Source of the DNA: Blastococcus aggregatus
GTDB taxonomy: Bacteria; Actinomycetota; Actinomycetes; Mycobacteriales; Geodermatophilaceae
DNA length: 64,000 bases
Assembly: GCF_900221005.1 (NCBI RefSeq)
Contig: NZ_OBQI01000005.1
Coordinates: 62,001 to 126,000, forward strand
Direction of reading: 5' to 3'
Numbering within the stretch: position 1 is the stretch's first letter; each line of letters begins with the position of its first letter. Of this stretch, positions 28,840-39,531 are shown piece after piece. The position numbers were made by a program, and so were the translations under genes. Under the pieces are notes generated by a model. It worked only from the letters and a program-made list of their open reading frames with translations. It was not told where the DNA came from and did not search any database.

Positions 28840-30318
28840 ATGGCTTCCGACACCTCCGCCCCCGCCCGCTACGACGGCTTCGACCGGATGCCGATCGCCG
28901 GCACATGGCGCGCCGGCCGGGCCGGGAAGACCGCGACCGACACCGATCCCTACACCGGCGAGACGCTGACCGAGATCCCGCTGGCGAACGCCGAGGACGT
29001 CGACGAGGCCTACGCCCGGGCCAAGGAGGCGCAGCGGGACTGGGCGGCGCGGCTGCCCTCCGAGCGCGCCGAGGTGATGCGCCGCGCGGCCCGGATCATG
29101 GAGGAACGCCGCGACGAGATCGTCGACTGGCACATCCGCGAGTCCGGCGCCGCAGCCCCGGCCGCCGAGTTCGAGTACGCGATCACGCTGCGCGACTTCC
29201 ACGAGGCGTCGTCCTACCCGTACCGGGTGGAGGGCCGGATCCTGCCGGCCGACGTCGAGGGCAAGGAGAGCCGCGTCTACCGCCGTCCCGTCGGCGTGGT
29301 CGCGGTGATCAGCCCGTGGAACGTCCCGATGCACCTGTCCAACCGCTCGGTCGCGCCGGCGCTCGCCCTGGGCAACGCCGTCGTCCTCAAGCCGGCCGGG
29401 GACACCCCGGTGACCGGCGGCCTGCTGCTGGCCAAGGTCTACGAGGAGGCGGGCCTCCCCGAGGGCCTGCTGTCGGTGGTCATCGGGTCGGGGAGCGACA
29501 TCGGCGACGCGATCGTCAGCCACCCGACCCCGCGGGTGGTGTCGTTCACCGGCTCGACTCCGGTCGGCAAGGGCATCGCGGAAAAGGCGGGCCTGAAGAA
29601 GCTCTCGCTGGAGCTGGGCGGCAACGGGCCGCTCGTGGTGCTGGACGACGCGGACCTCGGCTACGCGGTGGACGCGGCGATCTTCGGCAAGTTCTTCCAC
29701 CAGGGCCAGGTCTGCATGATCACCAACCGGATCGTCGTGGACGACGCGGTGCACGACGAGTTCGTGGAGCGCTTCGTCGAGCGTGCCCGCGCGCTGAAGG
29801 CGGGCGACCCCCGCGAGTCGGACACGGTCATCGGGCCGATCATCAACAGCGGCCAGCTCGAGGGCATCCAGGAGAAGATCGCGCAGTCGCGTGCCGACGG
29901 CGCGCAGCAGCTGCTCGGCGGCGACCCGACCGGCCCGATCGGCTCGGTGCTCCCCGCGCACGTGCTCCTGGGCGACAACTCGGTGACCAGCGCCCGGCAG
30001 GAGATGTTCGGGCCGGTCGTGACGATCATCCGGGCGCGCGACGAGGACGACGCCCTGGCGATCGCGAACGACACCGAGTACGGCCTGTCGAGTGCGGTGT
30101 TCACCGAGGACACCCTGCGCGGCGTCCAGTTCGCCCTGCGGGTCGAGGCCGGGATGACGCACGTCAACGACTCCCCGCTCAACGACGAGAACAACACAGC
30201 CTTCGGCGGCGAGAAGGACTCCGGGCTGGGCCGGTTCGGTGGCGAGTGGGCGATCGAGGAGTTCACCACCGACCACTGGGTGAGCGTCCAGCACACCAAG
30301 CGGAAGTTCCCCTTCTGA
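28840..30318 (+). CDS. Aldehyde dehydrogenase (benzaldehyde/vanillin-type)
   Basis: A 492-residue NAD(P)-dependent aldehyde dehydrogenase. SPWNVPMHLSNRS (with the catalytic Asn near 164), FTGSTPVGKGIAEKAG, ELGGNGPLVVLDDAD (general base Glu) and GQVCMITNRIVV (nucleophile Cys) are all intact. The alignment of such segments resembles benzaldehyde or vanillin dehydrogenases more than betaine-type ones, but the substrate is uncertain. It is the first plus-strand gene of a block lying between rpe and rsmB. Confidence 0.9.
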   Translation: MASDTSAPARYDGFDRMPIAGTWRAGRAGKTATDTDPYTGETLTEIPLANAEDVDEAYARAKEAQRDWAARLPSERAEVMRRAARIMEERRDEIVDWHIRESGAAAPAAEFEYAITLRDFHEASSYPYRVEGRILPADVEGKESRVYRRPVGVVAVISPWNVPMHLSNRSVAPALALGNAVVLKPAGDTPVTGGLLLAKVYEEAGLPEGLLSVVIGSGSDIGDAIVSHPTPRVVSFTGSTPVGKGIAEKAGLKKLSLELGGNGPLVVLDDADLGYAVDAAIFGKFFHQGQVCMITNRIVVDDAVHDEFVERFVERARALKAGDPRESDTVIGPIINSGQLEGIQEKIAQSRADGAQQLLGGDPTGPIGSVLPAHVLLGDNSVTSARQEMFGPVVTIIRARDEDDALAIANDTEYGLSSAVFTEDTLRGVQFALRVEAGMTHVNDSPLNDENNTAFGGEKDSGLGRFGGEWAIEEFTTDHWVSVQHTKRKFPF

Positions 30319-30339
30319 CCGGCCCCTGACCGGCGGAAA

Positions 30340-30362
30340 CTGTCGGATCCCCGCACTATCGT
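30340..30362 (+). promoter_or_regulatory. RecA-NDp/PafBC-type DNA-damage promoter candidate
   Basis: CTGTCGGAT, then 8 bases, then TATCGT matches the mycobacterial RecA-NDp pattern TGTCR...N8-TANNNT. The TATCGT ends seven bases before the ATG at 30370, so the transcript would be leaderless. Confidence 0.55.
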
Positions 30363-30369
30363 CATACGT

Positions 30370-31890
30370 ATGTTCGATCTGGGCGGCGGCTACGGGGTGG
30401 CGGTGTCGGTCGCGCCCCTCGAGCTGTCGTCGTGGCCGGAGCAGCCGTTGCCGGAGGGGGTGACGGCGCGGCCGAGCCGGTTGGGTGACGTGCTGCCGGT
30501 GGCCGCCCGCAGTGACGCGGAGATCGCCGCGGAGCTGCAGCGGGTGGTCGCGGTCGAGTCGGCGCTGGCCGCCTACAAGGCCGAGCTGGTCATCGGGCTG
30601 GCCGCCCGGCGGCCGGACACGGCCGACCGGCAGCTGGGCGAGCCGGGGGCATCCGCGGACGGATGGCTGCCCGGTCCGGGCCAGGAGCCGGTGACGAGGG
30701 TGAGCGAGTTCTTCGCCGACGAGCTGGCAGTCGTCCTGAACTGCTCCAGGACGGCGGCGTCCCTGCTCGCCGACACCGCCTGGGTGCTCCTCGAACGGCT
30801 GCCGGCGACCTGGGCGGCGCTGGCCGACGGCGAACTGGACTGGTCCAGGGCCCGCGGGCTGGCCGCCGAGCTGAGCGACGCAGCGCACGAACTGGAACCG
30901 GCGGTGATGGCCCGGATCGAGGCCGCGGTGCTGCCGGGCGCGGCGGCGCTCTCCATCCGGACCCTGCGGGAGCGCGCGCGGGCCGAGCTGGAGCGCCTGG
31001 ACGACACCGCTGCCGACCGGCGCCGGAAGCGGGCCCAGCGCGCGTCGGACGTGACGGTGACCCCTGCGCGGGACGGCATGGCCGAGCTGCGCGTCTTCCT
31101 CCCCCGGCCCCTGGCGGCGGCGATCCAGGACGCTGTCGACCGGTACGCCCGGCTGGCCAAGGCCGACGGCGACACCAGCCCGATCGGGCTGCTGCGGGTG
31201 GGCGTGCTCGGCGATCTGGTGCTGCGCCCCTGGGACGAGTCCCGGCCGCCGGTGACCGCGCACCTCACCGTGCACGCCGACCTCGCCACCCTGCGGAACT
31301 CCTGCGGCGACGCGGAGGTGGACGGGCAGCCGATCACCGCCGCCCACCTGCGCGAACTCCTCGAACAGCTCGACGCGCTGTGCCCCGGCGGCCTGCAGGC
31401 ACCCGCCGGAGGCACCCTGCACCTGGCCCTCACCGACCCGGTCAGCGGCGCCCTGCGCGCGGTCCTCACCCGGGGCGAGCTCGAGCGGCTGGTGCGCCGC
31501 GGCTGCCCGCAGCACCCGGACGGCCGGTGCGGATGCCCGATCGTCGACTCGCCGGGCACGGTGGACCGCTACCGACCCACCCCGGCCCAGCGCCGCTACC
31601 TGAGTGCCCGCGACCGCACCTGCCGGCATCCCGGCTGCCGCAACTCCGTCGCGTGGGCGGACCTCGACCACGTCGTCCCGCACGCCGACGGCGGCGCGAC
31701 CAGCTGCGCCAACCTCTGCTGCCTGTGCCGGAGGCACCACCGGCTCAAGACCCACGCCCCCGGCTGGCGGTTCACCATGACCGCCGACGGCGTGCTCACC
31801 GTCACCACGCCCAGCGGGATCGCCCGCACCACCCGACCACCGGGCTCCCGCATCCCGGACAGGTCCGACGACGACCCGCCGCCCTTCTGA
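30370..31890 (+). CDS. DUF222/13E12-repeat HNH endonuclease-signature protein
   Basis: A 506-residue protein of the DUF222 plus HNH type. DUF222 covers about residues 45-340. The C-terminal HNH nuclease motif is C-R-H-P-G-C, then D-L-D-H-V-V-P-H-A-D-G-G, then N-L-C-C-L-C-R-R-H-H (about 418-460), with zinc-binding cysteines. These proteins are abundant and repetitive in actinobacterial genomes, are sometimes damage-inducible, and their biochemical role is unclear. No Shine-Dalgarno is present. Not part of a recognised operon. Confidence 0.88.
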   Translation: MFDLGGGYGVAVSVAPLELSSWPEQPLPEGVTARPSRLGDVLPVAARSDAEIAAELQRVVAVESALAAYKAELVIGLAARRPDTADRQLGEPGASADGWLPGPGQEPVTRVSEFFADELAVVLNCSRTAASLLADTAWVLLERLPATWAALADGELDWSRARGLAAELSDAAHELEPAVMARIEAAVLPGAAALSIRTLRERARAELERLDDTAADRRRKRAQRASDVTVTPARDGMAELRVFLPRPLAAAIQDAVDRYARLAKADGDTSPIGLLRVGVLGDLVLRPWDESRPPVTAHLTVHADLATLRNSCGDAEVDGQPITAAHLRELLEQLDALCPGGLQAPAGGTLHLALTDPVSGALRAVLTRGELERLVRRGCPQHPDGRCGCPIVDSPGTVDRYRPTPAQRRYLSARDRTCRHPGCRNSVAWADLDHVVPHADGGATSCANLCCLCRRHHRLKTHAPGWRFTMTADGVLTVTTPSGIARTTRPPGSRIPDRSDDDPPPF

Positions 31891-31919
31891 GGTCGCCGGC
31901 GGTCGGCCATGATCCCGGC

Positions 31920-32576
31920 ATGCGCTACGTCGACCTGAGCCATGTCGTCCGGTCCGGGATGGTCACCTACCCCGGGCTGCCCGTTCCCGAGATCGGGCTG
32001 CACCTGGCCTTCGACGACTCGCACGGCGCCTACGCGGAGGGCACCGAGTTCCAGATCGGCCGGATCTCGATGGTCGGCAACACCGGCACGTACCTGGACA
32101 CCCCGGCACACCGGTTCCGGGACGGGCACGACCTCGCGGCCCTGCCGCTGGAGCGCTGCGCCGGGCTGCCCGCCGTCGTCGTGCGCGCGGCCGGGCGCGG
32201 GCACGCCCTCGACGCCTCCGTCTTCGCCGGCCTGGACGTCGCCGGCCGCGCGGTGCTCGTGCACACCGGGTGGGACGAGCACTGGGGCACCGAGCGCTAC
32301 CTGGAGCCCGACCACCCGCACCTCACCGAGGACGCCTGCCGCGCCCTCGTCGACGGCGGCGCGACGCTCGTGGGCATCGACTCGGTCAACATCGACGACA
32401 CCCTCGGCGGCGCCCGCCCGGCGCACACCGTGCTGCTGGGCGCCGGCATCCCGGTCGTCGAGCACCTCACCGGGCTGGCCGGACTCCCCGACATTGGCGC
32501 CGTGTTCACCGCAGTCCCGGTGGCCGCCGAGGGCCTGGCGACCTTCCCCGTCCGGGCCTTCGCGACCGTCGCCTGA
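31920..32576 (+). CDS. Cyclase-family (kynurenine formamidase-like) hydrolase with altered metal motif
   Basis: A 218-residue cyclase-family protein (PF04199 type, metal-dependent amidohydrolase-like). The opening YVDLSHVVRSGMVTYPGLP is characteristic. The usual H-x-G-T-H-x-D-x-P-x-H metal motif reads N-T-G-T-Y-L-D-T-P-A-H here, so the first two His ligands are Asn and Tyr while Asp and the last His remain. SVNIDDTLGGARPAHTVLL is near the C-terminus. Either a distinct subfamily or a changed metal site. CATGAT ends six bases before the ATG, so it is probably leaderless. Confidence 0.82.
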   Translation: MRYVDLSHVVRSGMVTYPGLPVPEIGLHLAFDDSHGAYAEGTEFQIGRISMVGNTGTYLDTPAHRFRDGHDLAALPLERCAGLPAVVVRAAGRGHALDASVFAGLDVAGRAVLVHTGWDEHWGTERYLEPDHPHLTEDACRALVDGGATLVGIDSVNIDDTLGGARPAHTVLLGAGIPVVEHLTGLAGLPDIGAVFTAVPVAAEGLATFPVRAFATVA

Positions 32577-32725
32577 TCCGCGGGCCGCCGGGCTCCTCCC
32601 CCACCGGCTGTCACACGGTCGAGTGCGGAACGGGCACGGCCGCCGTCGGGGCCCTACCGTGCGTGATCGTGCGCCCCCCGCCGTCACCGTCCGATCGACG
32701 CCCGACGTGGCCGTCGGGCGATCTG

Positions 32726-33424
32726 ATGACCGAGAGTGAGCAGCGGGCGCTGGCTCGCCCGGTCGCCTTCTCCGGCAACCGGGTCCTCGACGCCGACAGG
32801 CCCGGGGCACCGGCACCGGCGGTCGACTGGGCGGACGTGGAGCGCCGCGGCCGCCGGACGATGCTCGCCCTGCCCGCGCTGGTGATCGGCCTCGGCGCGT
32901 CCCGGGTGCTGCTGACCGGCGACTACGCCGGTCTGCACGGACCCGCGGCCCGCTGGCTGCTCGTCGCCGTCGCCGTGGGGGTGCTCGCCGTCCCGCTCGC
33001 GGCGGCCACGGTCCCCGGGCTCCGGGCCCGCCAGGACACCGCGGCACGGGTGCAGCACGCACTCCGCGCGCACGTCGATCCCGGGCCGGCCCTGCGCGCA
33101 CGGGTGGATGTGCTGGCCCGGCGGTCCCTGCGCCTGCGGTGGATGGGCCGTGCGCTCCCGATCCTGCCGCTGTCGGTGCTGGTGCAGACCGACTGGGACC
33201 GGCCCTCCGCACTGCCGGCCGCGGGCGTGCTCGTCGCCGCCTACGCCGCGCTCGCCGTCTGGCACTCCCGGCAGCTCGCTGCCGCGCACCGCTGGTCGGC
33301 GGACCCGGCCGGACCGTCCCGGTTCCCCCCGCCGGTGCCGTGGTGGGAACCCTGGCTCGGCGGCCGGCGGCTGCTCGCGCTCCTGGCGGCCTACGTCCTC
33401 GTCGTCGTCCTCGTGGTCCTCTGA
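32726..33424 (+). CDS. Membrane protein of unknown function
   Basis: A 232-residue protein with no recognised family. Hydrophobic segments lie near residues 45-65, 75-95, 148-160, 165-185 and 215-232 (ending LLALLAAYVLVVVLVVL), with Arg-rich cytoplasmic loops. It is convergent with rsmB. The ATG is chosen over a possible upstream GTG at 32660 because the latter would add Pro/Arg-rich residues. Confidence 0.65.
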   Translation: MTESEQRALARPVAFSGNRVLDADRPGAPAPAVDWADVERRGRRTMLALPALVIGLGASRVLLTGDYAGLHGPAARWLLVAVAVGVLAVPLAAATVPGLRARQDTAARVQHALRAHVDPGPALRARVDVLARRSLRLRWMGRALPILPLSVLVQTDWDRPSALPAAGVLVAAYAALAVWHSRQLAAAHRWSADPAGPSRFPPPVPWWEPWLGGRRLLALLAAYVLVVVLVVL

Positions 33425-33434
33425 GCCGCCCGGC

Positions 33435-34832
33435 TCAGCCCGTGCGGCGGAGCAGCGCCATGAACATGGCGTCGGTGCCGTGGCGGTGCGGCCACAGCTG
33501 CCCGTAGTCCCCACGCGCCATGTCCGGGACGTCCGGGAACAGCGGCGCGACCGGCAGCACCTCCACGTCGTCCCGCGCCGCGGCGACGTCGACCACGCCG
33601 ACGGTCTCCTCCGTGTGCGGCGAGCAGGTCACGTAGGCGACCACTCCCCCGACCCGGACCGAGGCCAGCGCGCTCGCCAGCAGCTCCAGCTGCAGCTCCA
33701 CCAGCGGCGCGACGTCCTCGGGCGTGCGGCGCCAGCGCACCTCGGGACGGCGGCGCAGCGCGCCCAGCCCGGTGCACGGCGCGTCGAGCAGCACGCGGTC
33801 GAACGACCCGGCCTGCCACGGCGCCTCGCGGCCGTCGGCGGCGAGCACCTCGACGTCGGCCTCGTCCCACAGCGTCTGCCGGACCAGGTCGGCGCGATGC
33901 GGCGCGCGGTCGGCCGCGGTGAGCCGCACCCCGTCGGGCCGGAGCGCCGCCAGCAGGCCCGCCTTGCCACCGGGGCCGGCGCACATGTCCAGCCAGGCGG
34001 TGTCCGGGCCCTCGAGCGGCGCCCGGGCGAGCAGCAGGGCCGCCAGCTGGCTGCCCTCGTCCTGCACCGCGGCGCGGCTGTTGCGCACCGACACCAGCCG
34101 GCCGGGATCACCGCCGGACAGCCGAACAGCGAACGGCGACCACGGGCCGGGCTCCCCGCCCGACTCCTCCACCAGTTCCTCGCGGGTCAGCCGGCGGGCG
34201 ACCAGGTGCACCTCGGGTGCGGCGTCGTCGGCGAGCAGCGCCGGCTCCAGCTCGGCGTCGCCGCCGAGGGCGTCCCGCCAGGCGTCCACGATCCAGCGCG
34301 GATGGTCGGTGGCCAGGGCGAGCTGCTGCTCGGCGTCGCCCCCGAGGGTGGCCAGCCAGGCCGCGCGGTCGCCGCCGGCGGCCACCTTGCGCAGCACGGC
34401 GTTGACCAGACCGGAGGCGCCGCTGCCCACGATGGACCGCGTGAGGTCGACGGTCGTGTCGACGGCGGCGTGCGACGGCACCCGCAGGTCGATCAGCTGG
34501 TAGGCCCCGAGCCGGAGCAGGTCGAGCACCCGGGGGTCGAGCTCGGCCAGCGGGCGGCTGACCAGGCCGGTCAGGATCGCGTCCAGGGTGCCGGCGGCCC
34601 GCAAGGTGCCGTAGGCGAGCTGCGTGGTGAACGCCGCGTCCCGGGTGTCCAGCTTCCGCTCGCGCAGCAGCTGGGGCAGCAGCAGGTTGGCGTAGGCGTC
34701 GCGCGAGGAGACGCCGTCCAGCACGTCGTAGGCGGTCAGCCGGGCCCCGTCCAGGGGACGGCGCTTCGTGGCCGGGTGCGGGCGCTTCCCGCGCGGCGGG
34801 CCACCGGCCGGACGCTGCGGCGGGCGGGTCAC
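33435..34832 (-). CDS. rsmB: 16S rRNA (cytosine-967-C5)-methyltransferase
   Basis: 465 residues. An N-terminal NusB-like RNA-binding domain (A-Y-D-V-L-D-G-V near 34-41) is followed by a SAM-dependent methyltransferase: [16 protein letters not shown] (SAM loop, about 287-302), [18 protein letters not shown] (about 352-369) and [12 protein letters not shown] with the second catalytic Cys. A Lys/Arg-rich tail of about 25 residues begins the protein. The GTG overlaps the fmt stop by 4 bp. Confidence 0.94.
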   Translation of the reverse strand: MTRPPQRPAGGPPRGKRPHPATKRRPLDGARLTAYDVLDGVSSRDAYANLLLPQLLRERKLDTRDAAFTTQLAYGTLRAAGTLDAILTGLVSRPLAELDPRVLDLLRLGAYQLIDLRVPSHAAVDTTVDLTRSIVGSGASGLVNAVLRKVAAGGDRAAWLATLGGDAEQQLALATDHPRWIVDAWRDALGGDAELEPALLADDAAPEVHLVARRLTREELVEESGGEPGPWSPFAVRLSGGDPGRLVSVRNSRAAVQDEGSQLAALLLARAPLEGPDTAWLDMCAGPGGKAGLLAALRPDGVRLTAADRAPHRADLVRQTLWDEADVEVLAADGREAPWQAGSFDRVLLDAPCTGLGALRRRPEVRWRRTPEDVAPLVELQLELLASALASVRVGGVVAYVTCSPHTEETVGVVDVAAARDDVEVLPVAPLFPDVPDMARGDYGQLWPHRHGTDAMFMALLRRTG

Positions 34833-35809
34833 GCGTCCCCCAGCCGGTCGCCGGCGGCGAGCCGGGCGCCGCGCGCCCAGTCGCTCGCCGGGATCATCCG
34901 CTTGCCCGCGGGCTGGACGTCGCCCAGTCGCACGGCACCGGTGCCCGTGCCCACGAGGACCTCGCGGTCCACCACCGCCAGTTCACCGGGAGCCAGCGAC
35001 GGCGCGTCGGCCACCGGCGTGACGGGCCCGAGCCGCAGCCGGTCCCCGCGCCACGTCGTCCAGGCGCCGGGGGCCGGCGTCACCCCGCGGACCCGCCGGT
35101 CGACGACGTGCGCCGGCAGCGACCAGTCGACCCGGGCGTCCGCAGGTTCCACCTTCGGCGCGAGGCTGATGCCCTCGGCCGGCTGCGGCCGTGCCTCCAG
35201 GGCACCGGCCGCGATGCCGTCGAGCGTCGCGACCAGGAGCTGGGCGCCGCTGACGGACAGCCGCTCCAGCAGGTCGCCGGCGGTGTCCCGCGGCCCGATG
35301 GGCTCGGTGACCGTGCCGAAGACCGGGCCGGTGTCCAGCCCCGCCTCCAGGCGGAAGGTCGCCGCCCCGGTGATCTCGTCGCCGGCCATGATCGCGTGCT
35401 GCACCGGCGCCGCACCGCGCCAGGCGGGCAGCAGCGAGAAGTGCAGGTTGACCCAGCCGTGCACCGGCAGGTCGAGGGCGGCCTGCGGGATCAGCGCCCC
35501 GTAGGCCACCACCGGGGCGCAGTCGACGGCCAGGCCGGCCAGCTGCTCGAGGAACTCCGGCTCGCGGGGTGAGCGGGGCTGCAGCACCGGGATGCCGGCG
35601 GCGTCGGCGCGCTCGGCCACCGGCGAGCGGCTGGCGGTCAGGCCGCGGCCCGACCGCGCGTCGGGGCGGCTGAGCACCGCCACGACCTCGTGGTCGGAGG
35701 CCAGCAGCGCCTCCAGCGAGGGGACGGCGGGCGCCGGCGTACCGGCGAACAGGACCTTCAGTGCGGGCTCACTTTCACGACGGGGAGGTAGGCGGGGATG
35801 CCGGCCCAC
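34829..35809 (-). CDS. fmt: Methionyl-tRNA formyltransferase
   Basis: Formylates initiator Met-tRNA using 10-formyl-THF. The core shows [35 protein letters not shown] with catalytic Asn/His, and [13 protein letters not shown]. The start is uncertain. The family N-terminus corresponds to a CTG at 35761 that overlaps the def stop (CTGA), while the GTG at 35809 is preceded by GGAGG and lies inside def. I give the longer GTG form (326 aa). The CTG form would be 310 aa. Confidence 0.92.
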   Translation of the reverse strand: MGRHPRLPPRRESEPALKVLFAGTPAPAVPSLEALLASDHEVVAVLSRPDARSGRGLTASRSPVAERADAAGIPVLQPRSPREPEFLEQLAGLAVDCAPVVAYGALIPQAALDLPVHGWVNLHFSLLPAWRGAAPVQHAIMAGDEITGAATFRLEAGLDTGPVFGTVTEPIGPRDTAGDLLERLSVSGAQLLVATLDGIAAGALEARPQPAEGISLAPKVEPADARVDWSLPAHVVDRRVRGVTPAPGAWTTWRGDRLRLGPVTPVADAPSLAPGELAVVDREVLVGTGTGAVRLGDVQPAGKRMIPASDWARGARLAAGDRLGDA

Positions 35810-36291
35810 TCGGCGGCCTCCAGCTCGGCGAGGGCAGCGGTGCGGGCGACCTCGTCGAGCCGGTCGACGAACAGGACGCCGTCGAGGTGGTCGGTCTCGT
35901 GCTGGATGGCACGGGCCAGCAGCTCCGAGCCCTCGATCCGCACCGGGTCGCCGTGCATGTTCCAGCCCGAGGCGACCACGTGCAGGTGCCGCCGGCAGTC
36001 GTAGCGCAGGCCCGGGATCGACAGGCAGCCCTCGGGGCCGTCCTGGATCTCCTCGCCCACGGCGGCGACGTCGGGGTTGATCAGGTGACCCACCTCGCCG
36101 TCGACGAACCAGGTGAACACGCGCAGGCCGACGCCGATCTGCGGGGCGGCCAGCCCGGCGCCGCCAGCGGCGTACATCGTCTCGGTGAGGTCGGCGACCA
36201 GCTGCCGCAGCTCGGCGTCGAAGTCGACGACCGGATCCGCGGGAGTGCGCAGGACGGGGTCGCCGAACAGCCGGATCGGGGTGACGCTCAC
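35758..36291 (-). CDS. def: Peptide deformylase
   Basis: Removes the formyl group from nascent chains; the partner of fmt. 177 residues with the three canonical motifs: G-A-G-L-A-A-P-Q (44-51), E-G-C-L-S (metal Cys) and Q-H-E-T-D-H-L-D (metal His pair and Glu). This places it with type I deformylases. GTG start after a 31-bp gap from priA. The last 50 bp overlap the longer fmt form. Confidence 0.96.
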   Translation of the reverse strand: MSVTPIRLFGDPVLRTPADPVVDFDAELRQLVADLTETMYAAGGAGLAAPQIGVGLRVFTWFVDGEVGHLINPDVAAVGEEIQDGPEGCLSIPGLRYDCRRHLHVVASGWNMHGDPVRIEGSELLARAIQHETDHLDGVLFVDRLDEVARTAALAELEAAEWAGIPAYLPVVKVSPH

Positions 36292-36322
36292 CGGTCGATC
36301 GTAGGCGGGGTCGCGGGGCCGG

Positions 36323-38278
36323 TCAGACGAGGTCGAGCGGGTCGAGCTGCACCCGCACGTGCTCGGGCACCTTCTTCGCGCTGCGCACGCCCTGCACCTC
36401 GGCCAGCGCGTGCGCCAGCGCGGCGCCCGACGCCCGCGGCACGCGCACCAGGTAGCGCTCCCGCTCGCCCTCCTGCCCCGGTCGCGGCCGCTCCGGCACC
36501 GGCCCCAGCAGGTCGGCGTCCTCCGGCAGCCGGAGCGCCGCGAGGAACTCCGCCAGCGCCGCCGGGGAGCCGGCGACCGATGCCATCCGGGTCACCGGCG
36601 GGAAACCGAGCTCGCGGCGGTCGGTCAGCTCGCGGGCGGCCAGCCAGGCCGGGTCCCACCGCACCAGCGCCTGGACGACGGGATGCCCGGCGTCGGCCGC
36701 GACGACGACGTGCCCCCCGGCCGAGGCCGGGCGCACGAGCGCGGCGGCGTTCATCCAGCGCCGCAGCGTCTCCTCCCCCGCCCGCAGGTCCGCCCGGCCC
36801 AGCAGCGCCCACGAGTCGAGCAGCAGCGCAGCGCCGTAGCCGCCCTCGGCGACCGGCTCGGCACCCGGCGTCGCCACCACGAGCGAGGCACCGCCCGGCA
36901 CCGTCGCCAGGACCCCCGACGTGCTGCCCGACGTGCGCATCGCCGCCCCGGGAAAGGCGCGGGCCAGCTCCTCCGCCGTCCGCGCGTCACCGATCACCGA
37001 GGCGCGCAGCTTGGTGCCGTGGCAGTGCGGGCAGTCGAAGGTGGCCGCCGGGCGGGCGCACCAGCGGCACGCCGGGATCCGCGTGCCACCCGGGCCCGGC
37101 CGCGGCGAGATGCCCAGCGGCCCGGCGCAGTGCGCGCAGCGGGCCGGCGCCCGGCAGCGCCCGCAGGCCAGCGAGGGCACGTACCCGCGGCGGGGCACCT
37201 GCACCAGCACGGGGGTGTCGGCGGCCAGCGCCTTCCGGGCCGCCTCGTGCGCCAGCGACGGCAGCCGGGCCGAGCGGGCCGCCGCGTCCCGGGCCAGCTC
37301 GAAGTCCTCGCCCAGTGCCTGCACGCGCGGCGCAGCCAGGCGCAGGACGGCGCGGTCGGCGACCAGTTCGTGCGCCCAGCCGGACTCCACCAGCAGCGCG
37401 CCCTCCGCCGTCCGGGTCGTCCCGGCGACGACGGCGGCGCAGTCGTCGAGCCACGCCCGCTGGACCAGCACGTCGCGGGCGTGCGGATAGGGCGCGCGCT
37501 CCTCGGAGTGCAGGTCGTCGCCGTCGTCCCAGATCACGACCAGGCCCAGGTCGCGGACCGGCGCGAACATCGCCGCCCGGGTGCCCAGCACCACCTGCGC
37601 CGCGCCGCGCGAAGCGGCCAGGAAGGCGCGGTAGCGCTTCTCCGGGGAGTCGTCGGCGCGCAGCACGGTGAACGAGTGCGCGGGCAGCAGCGCGGTCGCC
37701 GCGGCGGCGAGCCGGTCGAGGTCACGGCCGTCGGGGACCACGACCAGCGCACCGCGCCGTCCGGAGAGCGCTGCCCGGCACAGCTCCACCAACCGGGCGG
37801 GCCAGTCCTCGCCGGGCAGCGCCGTCCACACCGCTCGCGCGGGACGCCCCTCGGCCAGCGCGTCGAGCAGCGCCGGCCCGGCCGTGTAGCGCGCGAACCC
37901 GGCGGGGTCCGGCGGCTCGGGGAGGGCGTCCGGGGTGGGGCTCTCCCGCTTCTCGGCGGCCGACCGGCGCGGCGGCAGGGCCAGGCGCAGCACGTCGCTG
38001 GCGGTGCCGGCGTAGCGGTCGGCGACAGTGCGCACCAGCCGAGCCACCTGCGGGGTGAGCACCGGCTCGCCGGAGGGCACGTGCGACAGCGGCTGCAGGC
38101 TGCCGGTGAAGTCGGTGGTGTCCCCGAGCTCCCAGACGACGCCGTCGACCAGTCGGCCGTGGAACCGCACCCGCACCCGGCACCCGGCCTGCACCGTGTC
38201 CACGAGCTTGTCGGGGACGGCGTAGTCGAAGGGCCGGTCCAGGTGCGCCAGGGGCACGTCGACGACGACCCGGGCCAC
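36323..38278 (-). CDS. priA: Primosome assembly protein PriA, helicase motifs degenerate
   Basis: 651 residues with the PriA N-terminal 3'-DNA binding domain (RVVVDVPLAHLDRPFDYAVP) and zinc-binding cysteines (C-G-R-C...C-A-H-C, then C-R-W-C...C-P-H-C). The Walker A G-x-G-K-T is absent (the equivalent region is TALPGEDWPARL), and the DEEH box reads WDDGDD. Actinobacterial PriA proteins are known to lack helicase motifs and presumably load DnaB without unwinding. GTG start 57 bp below metK. Confidence 0.9.
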   Translation of the reverse strand: MARVVVDVPLAHLDRPFDYAVPDKLVDTVQAGCRVRVRFHGRLVDGVVWELGDTTDFTGSLQPLSHVPSGEPVLTPQVARLVRTVADRYAGTASDVLRLALPPRRSAAEKRESPTPDALPEPPDPAGFARYTAGPALLDALAEGRPARAVWTALPGEDWPARLVELCRAALSGRRGALVVVPDGRDLDRLAAAATALLPAHSFTVLRADDSPEKRYRAFLAASRGAAQVVLGTRAAMFAPVRDLGLVVIWDDGDDLHSEERAPYPHARDVLVQRAWLDDCAAVVAGTTRTAEGALLVESGWAHELVADRAVLRLAAPRVQALGEDFELARDAAARSARLPSLAHEAARKALAADTPVLVQVPRRGYVPSLACGRCRAPARCAHCAGPLGISPRPGPGGTRIPACRWCARPAATFDCPHCHGTKLRASVIGDARTAEELARAFPGAAMRTSGSTSGVLATVPGGASLVVATPGAEPVAEGGYGAALLLDSWALLGRADLRAGEETLRRWMNAAALVRPASAGGHVVVAADAGHPVVQALVRWDPAWLAARELTDRRELGFPPVTRMASVAGSPAALAEFLAALRLPEDADLLGPVPERPRPGQEGERERYLVRVPRASGAALAHALAEVQGVRSAKKVPEHVRVQLDPLDLV

Positions 38279-38334
38279 GCGCGGCAGGCGCGCGGGACCC
38301 GGGTCGTCGGGTGGAGCGGGTGCGTCCAGCGCTG

Positions 38335-39531
<1,197 letters not shown>

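Noticed and set aside
27022..31755. Very long open frame across ribD, rpe and antisense to the plus-strand block
   Set aside because: Only the first part (ribD) matches a family; the rest is a GC-bias shadow antisense to good genes.
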